Assembly (NCBI GenBank): GCA_947074245.1
Contig: CAMTOW010000146.1
Span: forward strand, 1 to 6,007
Source of the DNA: an uncultured Bacteroidales bacterium
GTDB taxonomy: Bacteria > Bacteroidota > Bacteroidia > Bacteroidales > JAUNSR01
DNA length: 6,007 nt
Direction of reading: 5' to 3'
Position 1 is the stretch's first letter. Every line of letters starts with the position of its first letter. Below are positions 1-6,007 of this stretch, in pieces. The translations under genes and the position numbers were made by a program. Under the pieces are notes generated by a model that ran no database searches, was not told the origin of the DNA, and worked only from the letters and a program-made list of their open reading frames with translations.

Positions 1-3
1 AGC

Positions 4-891
4 TTAATGACCAAGCTTATCAAAGATACCAATAATTCGTTCAAGTTCTTCTTCCGATTTGAAAGGAATACTGATTTTCCCTTTCCCATTCTCGTCGCAG
101 GTGAACTGCACTTTGGTTTCGAAGAATTTCGAAAGGTGATTTTTCAGAATCCCGAATTCTTCCGCCAAACGCGGGTTGCCGGATTTCGGGGCAGCGGCAG
201 TAGCCGTGGTCTGACCGTTTTGTATGTTTCGGATGATCTCTTCCGTTTTCCGTACCGACAGATGGTGCTCTTGAATCTGTTCGTAGATGCAAAGCTGATC
301 TTCCGGATCGGAAAGAGCCAGCAACGCGCGGGCATGTCCGAAATCGATGTTTTTATTTTTGAGTCCGATCTGTATTTCGGCCGGAAGTTTAAGCAGGCGG
401 AGGTAGTTGGTTATGGTCGCCCGTTTTTTTCCGATCCGTTCGCTCAGATTCTCCTGAGTGAGCCCGTACTGATCGATCAGCTTCTGATAGGTCAATGCGA
501 TCTCGATCGCGTTGAGGTCTTCGCGCTGAATGTTTTCGATGAGAGCCATCTCCACCACATGATCGTCTTCCGCCGTACGGATGTAAGCAGGGATCGTCGT
601 TTTTCCGGCAAGCGAAGATGCCCGGAAACGACGTTCGCCGGCAATGATCTGATACGATTCGGGACCGGTCTGGCGAAGCGTGATGGGCTGAATGATGCCC
701 AGGGCTTTGATTGAAGCAGCCAATTCCTCCAGTGCTTTCTCGTCGAATTCACGACGCGGCTGATCGGGATTGGCTTTGATTTTGGATATTTCTATTTCAT
801 TGATGGAAGAGGGGCCGGATGATTTGATGTCGTCCATCATAATCAGCGCGTCGAGACCTCGACCCAATGCATTTTTTTTCGGTTGATTCAT
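4..891 (-). CDS. parB: ParB/Spo0J-family chromosome partition protein (CTP-dependent DNA clamp)
   Basis: The 295-residue product is a full-length chromosomal ParB, which binds parS sites near the origin, spreads as a CTP-dependent sliding clamp and stimulates the ParA ATPase. Visible in order: a basic N-terminal peptide with LGRGLDAL (residues 9-16), the usual ParA-activating segment; the ParB/Srx domain starting at NPDQPRREF (41-49); the CTP-binding motif GERRFRA (85-91); ENIQRE (119-124); a helix-turn-helix at about 144-169 (LTQENLSERIGKKRATI); a variable Ala/Thr-rich linker near 228-236; and a C-terminal dimerisation segment (about 241-295). No key motif is missing. The start is chosen because the LGRGL motif lies just after it; the leader is A/T-rich with no Shine-Dalgarno. 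It lies 64 bp downstream of parA on the same strand with no terminator-like hairpin between, so the two are probably co-transcribed. Family motifs are seen directly; function follows from established ParB biology. Confidence 0.97.
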   Translation of the reverse strand: MNQPKKNALGRGLDALIMMDDIKSSGPSSINEIEISKIKANPDQPRREFDEKALEELAASIKALGIIQPITLRQTGPESYQIIAGERRFRASSLAGKTTIPAYIRTAEDDHVVEMALIENIQREDLNAIEIALTYQKLIDQYGLTQENLSERIGKKRATITNYLRLLKLPAEIQIGLKNKNIDFGHARALLALSDPEDQLCIYEQIQEHHLSVRKTEEIIRNIQNGQTTATAAAPKSGNPRLAEEFGILKNHLSKFFETKVQFTCDENGKGKISIPFKSEEELERIIGIFDKLGH

Positions 892-955
892 AATTTGTCG
901 TGATTATGACTGCATGGATAAAGAACGGATGAAAACGGAAAAGAGCCGATGGGCA

Positions 956-1717
956 TCAGTTTCTGTCGATCAACTCTTTGGCCAGTTGCATATGATTGAT
1001 GCTTCCGCGCGAGTCGGGATCGTAGAGCAGAGCCGGCAGGCCGTGGCTTGGAGCTTCGCTCAGACGAATGTTTCGCTGGATAACGGTCGTAAATACCATA
1101 TCGCGGAAATGCTTTTTCAATTCTTCGTAGATCTGATTGGCCAGACGAAGGCGCGCGTCGTACATCGTCAGCAGGAAGCCTTCGATTTCGAGAGCCGGAT
1201 TGAGTTTGGACTTGATAATCTTGACCGTATTGAGCAGTTTGCTGATCCCTTCGAGCGCGAAGTATTCGGACTGAACCGGAATGATGACCGAGTCGGCCGC
1301 AGTAAGGGCGTTGACGGTGATCAGGCCGAGTGAAGGAGAACAGTCGATCAGGATATAATCATAGTCGGCTTTGATTTCGTTGAGCAGATTGAAGAGAACC
1401 TTCTCGCGGTTCTGGATATTCAAAAGCTCAAGTTCGGCACCAACCAGGTCGATGCGCGAAGTGATGATATGCAATCCTTCCACACAGGTGGGCAGGATCG
1501 CATCGGCAGCCTTGACATTATCTATCAGGCATTCGTATATGGAGGTCTCGACCGAGCGGATGTCGACACCCAGACCGGATGAGGCGTTTGCCTGCGGGTC
1601 GGCGTCGATAACCAAGACTTTCTTGTCGAGCGCGGCCAATGAAGCGGCAAGATTGATCGTCGTAGTCGTTTTCCCTACGCCGCCTTTCTGATTGGCTAAA
1701 GCGATTACTTTTCCCAT
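956..1717 (-). CDS. parA: ParA/Soj-family chromosome partition ATPase
   Basis: A 253-residue ParA/Soj ATPase of typical length for the chromosomal, HTH-less subtype. It dimerises on ATP, binds DNA non-specifically and is stimulated by ParB to move the origin region. The deviant Walker A motif KGGVGKTT spans residues 11-18 with the signature lysine K11; DADPQAN lies at 38-44 (Walker A'); LIDCSPS at 123-129 carries the Walker B Asp125; NALTAAD at 136-142 and RNIRLSEAPSHG at 215-226 match the conserved C-terminal part, including Arg residues of the type used for DNA binding. The frame stays open upstream to an ATG at 1852, but that would add 45 residues before the Walker A motif, which normally starts within about 10 residues of the N-terminus. 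The ATG at 1717 (MGKVIALANQ) is therefore chosen. It is the first gene of the minus-strand parA-parB unit and is divergent from surE. Confidence 0.96.
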   Translation of the reverse strand: MGKVIALANQKGGVGKTTTTINLAASLAALDKKVLVIDADPQANASSGLGVDIRSVETSIYECLIDNVKAADAILPTCVEGLHIITSRIDLVGAELELLNIQNREKVLFNLLNEIKADYDYILIDCSPSLGLITVNALTAADSVIIPVQSEYFALEGISKLLNTVKIIKSKLNPALEIEGFLLTMYDARLRLANQIYEELKKHFRDMVFTTVIQRNIRLSEAPSHGLPALLYDPDSRGSINHMQLAKELIDRN

Positions 1718-2018
1718 GTGATTCGATTTTTCAAAGCAAAGAAAAGAATAAAAAAGAAAATAAAGCGGCAGGGTGCCTATCTTATTTCCGATATTGTTGA
1801 TAAATCCTGTCTTTTGTTGAAAACCTATGTCGACAAAGGTTAAAGCTTTCATATTAAAAATAATAGAAGCCGAATGTAAATCTGTTATATATTGTGATTT
1901 ATCGGGCAGAAGAAAACGGATCGGTTGTATAATGCGTTAAATAAGCGTATAATTTTTTTTATTTTTGGGTGCGATTCGCAAAATGCTGTTTTCTCGGAAT
2001 AACATTAGAAAGTAAAAC
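1718..2018. promoter_or_regulatory. Divergent intergenic region between parA and surE
   Basis: This 301-bp A/T-rich stretch separates two divergent units and should hold both promoters. I see no RNA gene or supported ORF in it. Visible elements are: GTATAAT twice (1927-1933 and 1947-1953, start to start 20 bp); TATTTTTG at 1960-1967, an exact TAnnTTTG match for surE; a short dyad TGCGA-T-TCGCA at 1970-1980; and an 8-bp palindrome TGTCGACA at 1828-1835. I could not find a confident TTTG / TAnnTTTG pair directed at parA. The part at 1718-1852 is open in frame with parA but has no sign of being translated. Confidence 0.5.
1936..1967 (+). promoter_or_regulatory. Candidate Bacteroidetes-type promoter for surE-lpxB
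   Basis: TATTTTTG at 1960-1967 fits the Bacteroidetes -7 consensus TAnnTTTG exactly. At the expected distance (20-base gap) the -33 position holds GTTA (1936-1939), a poor match to TTTG. Transcription would begin around 1974, giving a leader of about 45 nt with A-rich sequence directly before the surE ATG and no Shine-Dalgarno. The weak -33 element and local T-richness mean a chance match is possible. Confidence 0.35.
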
Positions 2019-2795
2019 ATGATTGAAAATACATCAAAACCGGTCATTCTGGTGACGAATGACGACGGGGTTACGGCAAAAGGAATCAAGTCGCTGGTAG
2101 AGGCCTTGCGGGGTCTGGGTGAGATCGTCGTGGTAGCTCCGGACGGTCCGCGTTCGGGCCAGTCGGGCGCAATTACGCCTAATTTGCCATTGCGTTTAAA
2201 AAAGGTAACGGCGAAAGAGGAACTGACTGTGTATGCCTGTAACGGGACGCCTGTGGATTGCGTGAAACTGGCATTGAATCAGTTGCTTGACCGGAAACCC
2301 GATCTGATCGTTTCGGGAATCAATCATGGTTCGAACTCGGCAATCAGTATCCTGTATTCGGGTACGATGGGCGCGGTGTTGGAGGGATGCGTGGTGAACG
2401 TACCTTCGGTAGGTTTTTCTCTTTGCTCGTTCGATCAAGACGCTGATTTCGCATCGTCGGCTCATTATGTAAGAACCATTGCAAGCGATGTGCTTGAGAA
2501 TGGATTGAGTGAGGGCGTATGTCTGAACGTGAATATTCCGGCTACGGAAGAGATTCGGGGGATCAAGGTGTGTCGTCAGACGAACGGGTATTGGGCCGAG
2601 GAGTATGAGAAACGGATCGATCCGATCGGGAAAGAGTATTTCTGGCTGACCGGTTATTTTCATAATCTGGAGCCGGAAGCGACCGATACCGACGAATGGG
2701 CCTTGCGTGAGGGATATGTATCGATCGTTCCCTGCAAAGTGGATATGACAGCCCATCATCTGATTTCGCAATACGCTTATCTGGAAACCTTATGA
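2019..2795 (+). CDS. surE: 5'/3'-nucleotidase SurE
   Basis: A complete 258-residue SurE, a metal-dependent cytoplasmic phosphatase acting on nucleoside 5'- and 3'-monophosphates and, in studied members, on short polyphosphate. The metal-site residues are all present: TNDDG at residues 13-17 (Asp15, Asp16), Ser46 in DGPRSGQSG (42-50) and Asn102 in SGINHGSN (99-106). Their spacing agrees with the Thermotoga SurE residues D8, D9, S39 and N95 shifted by seven. CNGTPVDCV (74-82) and YSGTMGAVLEG are further family motifs. The start puts TNDDG at the usual N-terminal distance; no Shine-Dalgarno is visible. The stop codon overlaps the lpxB start (ATGA at 2792-2795), indicating one mRNA and probable translational coupling. 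The physiological substrate in this organism cannot be read from sequence. Confidence 0.97.
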   Translation: MIENTSKPVILVTNDDGVTAKGIKSLVEALRGLGEIVVVAPDGPRSGQSGAITPNLPLRLKKVTAKEELTVYACNGTPVDCVKLALNQLLDRKPDLIVSGINHGSNSAISILYSGTMGAVLEGCVVNVPSVGFSLCSFDQDADFASSAHYVRTIASDVLENGLSEGVCLNVNIPATEEIRGIKVCRQTNGYWAEEYEKRIDPIGKEYFWLTGYFHNLEPEATDTDEWALREGYVSIVPCKVDMTAHHLISQYAYLETL

Positions 2796-3922
2796 AATAT
2801 TATCTAATCGCAGGGGAGGCTTCGGGCGACCTGCACGCTTCGCATCTAATGGCGGAGTTGAAAAAAGAGGATCCCAACGCGGAGTTTCGTTTTTTCGGAG
2901 GCGATCTCATGGGTGCCGAAGGAGGGACGATGGTGAAGCATTACCGGGAAATGGCTTATATGGGGTTTGTTACGGTGCTTAAGAATCTGGATAAAGTGTT
3001 GCGCAATATCAAGGATTGCCAGAAGGATATCGCTGAATATCGACCGGATGTCGTGATTTTGATCGATTATCCGGGATTCAATCTGAAGATCGCCAAATTT
3101 GTGAAGAAGAATCTGGGAATACCCGTATACTATTATATCTCGCCCAAGATCTGGGCCTGGAAGGAGTATCGGATCAAGAGCATCCGACGGTATGTGGATA
3201 AGATGTTCTGCATATTGCCTTTTGAAGTGGACTTTTACCGGAAACATGCGTATCCGGTGGAATATGTGGGCAATCCGAGTGTGGATGAGTTGATCGGTAA
3301 ATTCGATAAAGAGGCGGCTGCGAAACGATTCGTTGAAGTGGAACATCCCGGTGACAAACCGATCGTGGCTTTGCTTGCCGGAAGCCGTAAACAAGAGGTG
3401 AAGGCCAATCTGCCCGTGATGCTGGAAGCGATGAGCGCATTCCCGGACTATCAGGGGATTGTGGCCGGAGCACCGGGTCTTGACGCGGAATTTTATCGCT
3501 CGGTAATCGGAGACAAGCCGGTACGAATCGTATATGGGAAGACGTATGACTTGTTAAGCGCTTCGCACGCGGCATTGGTTACATCCGGGACGGCGACGTT
3601 GGAGACGGCATTGCTGGATGTGCCGCAGGTGGTTTGCTACAAAGTGAGCGGCGGACGGCTGACGTATGAAGTGATGAGCCGAGTCTTGAAGATCGAATAC
3701 GTATCGCTGGTGAACCTGATCGCCGATGATGAGGTGGTTCGGGAATTGCTGGCACACAAATTTACCGTAGATAGCGCGGTCGAAGAGCTGCGTCCGCTCT
3801 TGGGGGACACTCCCCAACGTCGATCAATGCTTGCGGGCTATGAGGCGATGCGCGACAAACTCGGTAAACCGGGAGCGCCGGAAGAGGCTGCGAAACGGAT
3901 GGTTACCTTCCTTTCCGAGTGA
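2792..3922 (+). CDS. lpxB: Lipid-A-disaccharide synthase LpxB
   Basis: This 376-residue GT19 glycosyltransferase matches the usual LpxB length (about 380). It joins UDP-2,3-diacylglucosamine to lipid X, forming the tetra-acylated disaccharide 1-phosphate precursor of lipid A and releasing UDP, at the cytoplasmic face of the inner membrane. Motifs in order: AGEASGDLHAS (residues 7-17), GGDLM (36-40), YMGF (56-59), IDYPGFN (91-97, with the conserved Asp92), YYISPKIWAWK (114-124), VEYVGNP (156-162), LLAGSRKQEV (194-203, conserved Arg199), SGTATLETALLDVPQVVCYK (265-284, nucleotide-sugar site) and YVSLVNLIAD (303-312). Residues equivalent to Asp92 and Arg199 are reported as essential in proteobacterial LpxB. 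The start codon overlaps the surE stop by four bases. The gene is followed by the 22-bp repeats and then an intrinsic terminator, so it is last in its operon. No truncation or missing motif. Confidence 0.97.
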   Translation: MKYYLIAGEASGDLHASHLMAELKKEDPNAEFRFFGGDLMGAEGGTMVKHYREMAYMGFVTVLKNLDKVLRNIKDCQKDIAEYRPDVVILIDYPGFNLKIAKFVKKNLGIPVYYYISPKIWAWKEYRIKSIRRYVDKMFCILPFEVDFYRKHAYPVEYVGNPSVDELIGKFDKEAAAKRFVEVEHPGDKPIVALLAGSRKQEVKANLPVMLEAMSAFPDYQGIVAGAPGLDAEFYRSVIGDKPVRIVYGKTYDLLSASHAALVTSGTATLETALLDVPQVVCYKVSGGRLTYEVMSRVLKIEYVSLVNLIADDEVVRELLAHKFTVDSAVEELRPLLGDTPQRRSMLAGYEAMRDKLGKPGAPEEAAKRMVTFLSE

Positions 3923-3980
3923 ATTTGCATGTCCTGTATCAGCGTATGTAATTTATTGATTGTCAGCGTTTAAAAATGCT

Positions 3981-4068
3981 AGGCGGAAAATCAAAAAAGC
4001 ACAGGCAGGAAATTTGAAAAGTTCAGGCAGGAAAATGAGAAAAGTCAGGCAGAAAAATCTGCAAGCGA
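3981..4068 (+). repeat. Four imperfect 22-bp tandem repeats in the lpxB 3' region
   Basis: Four units start at 3981, 4003, 4025 and 4047, an exact 22-bp period. Each opens with a core resembling AGGCAGGAAAAT (variants AGGCGGAAAAT, AGGCAGGAAAT, AGGCAGAAAAAT); AGGC at unit positions 1-4, G at 6 and AAA at 8-10 are invariant, while the second half diverges but stays A-rich. A degenerate fifth copy may follow near 4064. The strand is strongly purine-biased. Because 22 is not a multiple of three and no supported ORF covers it, the array is non-coding. It lies between the lpxB stop and the terminator, so it should be transcribed as 3' UTR. Too short in period and without spacers to be CRISPR. Confidence 0.8.
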
Positions 4069-4082
4069 AAATATCAAAAATA

Positions 4083-4117
4083 ACGGGTCGTAAAACAGGA
4101 TTTTGCGACCCGTTTTT
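4083..4117 (+). terminator. Intrinsic terminator of the surE-lpxB unit
   Basis: ACGGGTCG at 4083-4090 pairs perfectly with CGACCCGT at 4106-4113. The stem extends through a T-G wobble and four A-T pairs (TAAAA 4091-4095 with TTTTG 4101-4105) to a five-base loop CAGGA at 4096-4100, for 13 pairs in all. A TTTTT run (4113-4117) follows at once, the classic Rho-independent form. The preceding CAAAAATAA provides only a modest U-tract on the opposite strand, so termination is mainly in the plus direction. It lies 160 bp after the lpxB stop and separates that operon from the hexosaminidase. Confidence 0.92.
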
Positions 4118-4149
4118 CGTATCGGGAATTACTTAAATCGCCATGTACT

Positions 4150-4166
4150 ATTGTAATATTTACAAT
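4150..4166. promoter_or_regulatory. Perfect 7-3-7 palindrome, candidate operator upstream of the hexosaminidase
   Basis: ATTGTAA (4150-4156) and TTACAAT (4160-4166) are exact reverse complements around a TAT spacer. The dyad covers the predicted -33 box, where a bound regulator would be expected to block or affect RNA polymerase. The TTGTAA...TTACAA form resembles sites of CRP/FNR-type dimeric regulators and also other dimeric repressors; the family cannot be assigned from one site. A/T-rich DNA gives short dyads by chance, so this is a moderate call. The stem is not followed by a T-run, so it is not a terminator. Confidence 0.45.
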
Positions 4167-4181
4167 TATCCTTTTTATTTG
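4150..4181 (+). promoter_or_regulatory. Candidate promoter of the GH20 hexosaminidase
   Basis: ATTG at 4150-4153 (3 of 4 to TTTG) and TTTATTTG at 4174-4181 (5 of 6 fixed positions of TAnnTTTG) are separated by 20 bases, the spacing typical of Bacteroidetes primary-sigma promoters. The start would be near 4188, leaving an untranslated leader of nearly 60 nt that is almost free of G and has no Shine-Dalgarno. The position, directly after a strong terminator and before the gene, supports the call; both boxes are imperfect. Confidence 0.45.
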
Positions 4182-4245
4182 TAACAGAAACAGTTGTTCA
4201 TCCACAAAGATTCACATTATACTACCACAATTAATACCACACACT

Positions 4246-5829
4246 ATGATCAAGAAGCTTTGCTGCTTTTGCGCGGCAATCCTATCGTTATGCAGTCAGG
4301 TCGCTTTTTCGGCGAATGAGTATCGTATCATCCCTTATCCTCAAGAGGTGGAATACGGAGAAGGAATCCTTCGATTGAAACAGCCGATCCGTATCTATGC
4401 TTCGGAATTTCCGCAAGAGGGAGCGTTGCTGGAAACGTATCTGAATAAAGACTTTCAAGCAGAAGCCGCTCTATCCAAATCCAAAAAGAAATCAGAAATC
4501 GTCTTTTCTTTGAATCCGAAACTGGCCGAAAACCAGTATCAGATTACGGTGAACAAGAAACATATCGAGGTGGAGGCCGTTGATGCCGAAGCCGCTTTTT
4601 ATGCCGTACAGACGTTGCGTCAGATGTTTGAAAAAGAAAATGGATCGCTGAGCGTACAGCAGGGAGTGATCCGGGACTATCCGGCTTTTTCCTGGCGATC
4701 GTTCATGCTTGACGAGGGGCGCCACTTTAAAGGAAAAGACGTGGTGAAGCAATTGCTTGATAATATGGCGTTGTTGAAAATGAACGTATTTCACTGGCAT
4801 CTGACAGATGATCAGGGATGGCGTGTGGAGATCAAGAAATATCCGTTGCTGACGGAAGTAGGATCATACCGTGATTCGACAGAGATCAACCATTTCCATA
4901 GCAATATCTACGACGGGAAACCGCACTCGGGCTATTATACACAGGAGGATATCCGGGAGATCGTGGCGTATGCGACGGAGCGCCATATCCAGATCGTACC
5001 GGAGATCGACATGCCCGGACATGCAAGTTCGGCAATCGCCGCTTATCCCTGGTTGGGCGTGAAAGGGGAATCGATCAAGGTGCCGTGTTATTTCGGAGTA
5101 CATTATAATCTGTATGATGTGTCGAATCCGGCAGTACATCAGTTTCTTGGCGACGTCGTGGACGAACTGATCGGGTTGTTCCCAGGATCGGTGATCCATA
5201 TCGGAGGAGATGAGGTGCGTTACAATCATTGGAACGACTCGGAAGCGGTACAGGCCTATATGAGCGAGAAGGGCATTCATACGCCTGCCGAACTACAGGT
5301 ACATTTCACGAACGCGATGTCGGAAATGATCCGTTCGAAAAACAAACGTATGATGGGCTGGAACGAAATCACGGGCGAGAAGATTCATGATTATCAGCAC
5401 GAGAACGGCGGCAAACAGAATTCGGAGCAAAAACTGGCGGAGGGAACCATCGTGCAGTTCTGGAACGGAAATCCGTCGTTGATCGAAAATACGGCACGCA
5501 ACGGATATGACATCGTGAATTCATTTCATGAATACACCTATCTGGATTATACTTATGAATCGATCCCGTTGGAGAAGGCGTATAAGTTCTCTCCGATTCC
5601 GACCGATCTTCCGGAGGAGTTGAAGGGGCGTATCATCGGAATCGGTTGTCAGATGTGGGGCGAGTTTATCCCGACGGTAGAATCGATGAACCGACTCGTG
5701 TATCCGAGAATCGCTGCCTATGCCGAAACCGGATGGAGTGGCGACAGCAACAAAGACTATGAGCGTTTTCAACAGAATCTGAATCAATTTCTGACTCAAT
5801 ATCGCGCCGCATTTCCGGTAATCGATTAA
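4246..5829 (+). CDS. Secreted beta-N-acetylhexosaminidase, glycoside hydrolase family 20
   Basis: A 527-residue GH20 enzyme (EC 3.2.1.52 type) that removes terminal beta-linked GlcNAc/GalNAc by substrate-assisted catalysis. Residues 1-23 form a signal peptide (KK, then a Cys-rich hydrophobic core, cleavage probably after Ser22 or Ala23). Cys16 lacks a good lipobox (LSLC), so a soluble periplasmic or exported protein is more likely than a lipoprotein. A GH20b N-terminal domain (about 25-145) precedes the barrel, with FMLDEGRHF (153-161, substrate Arg159), HWHLTDDQGWR (183-193), PEIDMPGHA (252-260), the catalytic Asp322-Glu323 pair in HIGGDE (318-323), GWNEI (371-375), VQFWNG (403-408) and MWGEF (470-474). 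The protein ends soon after the barrel: no carbohydrate-binding module and no type IX secretion tail are apparent, making it compact. Its own promoter lies upstream. Substrates could be mucin or N-glycans, chitooligomers or peptidoglycan fragments; sequence does not decide. No SusC/SusD genes appear in the window. Confidence 0.95.
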   Translation: MIKKLCCFCAAILSLCSQVAFSANEYRIIPYPQEVEYGEGILRLKQPIRIYASEFPQEGALLETYLNKDFQAEAALSKSKKKSEIVFSLNPKLAENQYQITVNKKHIEVEAVDAEAAFYAVQTLRQMFEKENGSLSVQQGVIRDYPAFSWRSFMLDEGRHFKGKDVVKQLLDNMALLKMNVFHWHLTDDQGWRVEIKKYPLLTEVGSYRDSTEINHFHSNIYDGKPHSGYYTQEDIREIVAYATERHIQIVPEIDMPGHASSAIAAYPWLGVKGESIKVPCYFGVHYNLYDVSNPAVHQFLGDVVDELIGLFPGSVIHIGGDEVRYNHWNDSEAVQAYMSEKGIHTPAELQVHFTNAMSEMIRSKNKRMMGWNEITGEKIHDYQHENGGKQNSEQKLAEGTIVQFWNGNPSLIENTARNGYDIVNSFHEYTYLDYTYESIPLEKAYKFSPIPTDLPEELKGRIIGIGCQMWGEFIPTVESMNRLVYPRIAAYAETGWSGDSNKDYERFQQNLNQFLTQYRAAFPVID

Positions 5830-6007
5830 AAGATCGGTTCCGGCAGGAAAAGAAACAGTCTATTTTGACACACCCGACTCATGGCGACCGAATCGGATAT
5901 TTTAGATACGGAGAGATCCGGTAACAGATTTTACAAGTTGAATGTTACGGATTTAGCAAAATGAAAGAGGTTGTTAAAATGGCCTGTTTTTTTCATAGAA
6001 GTTTTGT
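5830..6007. other. Intergenic tail after the hexosaminidase, no supported gene
   Basis: No strong terminator is visible after the hexosaminidase stop. A hairpin AATCGATT-AAAA-GATCGGTT (5820-5839) overlaps the stop codon, but needs two G-T wobbles and has no T-run. An ATG at 5961 opens a frame (MKEVVKMACFFHRSF) that reaches the window edge uninterrupted; at 15 codons it cannot be told from chance. Confidence 0.4.

Noticed and set aside
7..714. Long plus-strand open frame (235 codons) opposite parB
   Set aside because: It lies antisense within parB, whose product has every family motif; the opposite frame shows no recognisable domain and is a codon-bias shadow.
914..1333. Plus-strand open frame opposite the 3' part of parA
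   Set aside because: Antisense to conserved ParA sequence and without recognisable motifs; a shadow frame.
1561..1835. Two copies of the palindrome TGTCGACA (1561-1568 and 1828-1835) as a paired regulatory site
   Set aside because: One copy is inside conserved parA coding sequence and an 8-bp palindrome twice in 6 kb can arise by chance.
3929..3973. 14-residue open frame directly after lpxB
   Set aside because: Too short and with no supporting signal.
3981..4068. CRISPR array
   Set aside because: The period is 22 bp with no distinct spacers, the repeats are degenerate and there are no cas genes.
4035..4136. Small open frame (33 residues, MRKVRQKNLQ...) running from the repeat array through the terminator
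   Set aside because: It is low-complexity at its start, crosses the terminator hairpin and has no leader features; the frame is best explained by chance.
5820..5839. Hairpin over the hexosaminidase stop codon as a terminator
   Set aside because: Two G-T wobbles in an eight-pair stem and no following T-run; it does not meet the intrinsic terminator pattern.
5961..6007. Possible start of a next gene (MKEVVKMACFFHRSF) reaching the window edge
   Set aside because: Only 15 codons are visible and no promoter or homology supports it; sequence beyond the edge is needed to decide.

Overview
The window looks like ordinary chromosomal DNA from a Gram-negative Bacteroidota, most likely of the order Bacteroidales. 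Four things support this: the sequence of the LpxB homologue (lipid A synthesis, so a Gram-negative outer membrane), gene leaders that are A/T-rich and lack Shine-Dalgarno sequences, promoter-like elements closer to the Bacteroidetes TTTG / TAnnTTTG pattern than to a sigma-70 pattern, and a compact secreted GH20 hexosaminidase of a kind common in gut and oral Bacteroidales. The genus cannot be fixed from the sequence alone.

Layout. On the minus strand lies a chromosome-partition operon, parA (956-1717) then parB (4-891), with a 64-bp spacer. Both proteins look intact. Divergent from it, after a 301-bp A/T-rich intergenic region, is a plus-strand pair: surE (2019-2795) and lpxB (2792-3922). 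These overlap by an ATGA and so are probably translationally coupled. The 3' region of lpxB holds four 22-bp imperfect tandem repeats (3981-4068), followed by a strong intrinsic terminator (4083-4117). A separate transcription unit follows: a plausible promoter with a perfect 7-3-7 palindrome over its upstream element (4150-4181), then a signal-peptide-bearing GH20 beta-N-acetylhexosaminidase (4246-5829). The last 178 bases contain no gene I can support.

How the genes relate. ParA and ParB act together in origin segregation. SurE (nucleotide phosphatase) and LpxB (lipid A disaccharide synthase) share a transcript but have no obvious biochemical link. The hexosaminidase works outside the cytoplasm, trimming terminal GlcNAc/GalNAc from glycans, and is set apart by the terminator. 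No mobile element, CRISPR array, tRNA, rRNA, broken gene or undescribed multi-gene system is visible. The points most worth a second look are the transcribed 22-bp repeat array and the palindromic candidate operator ahead of the hexosaminidase.
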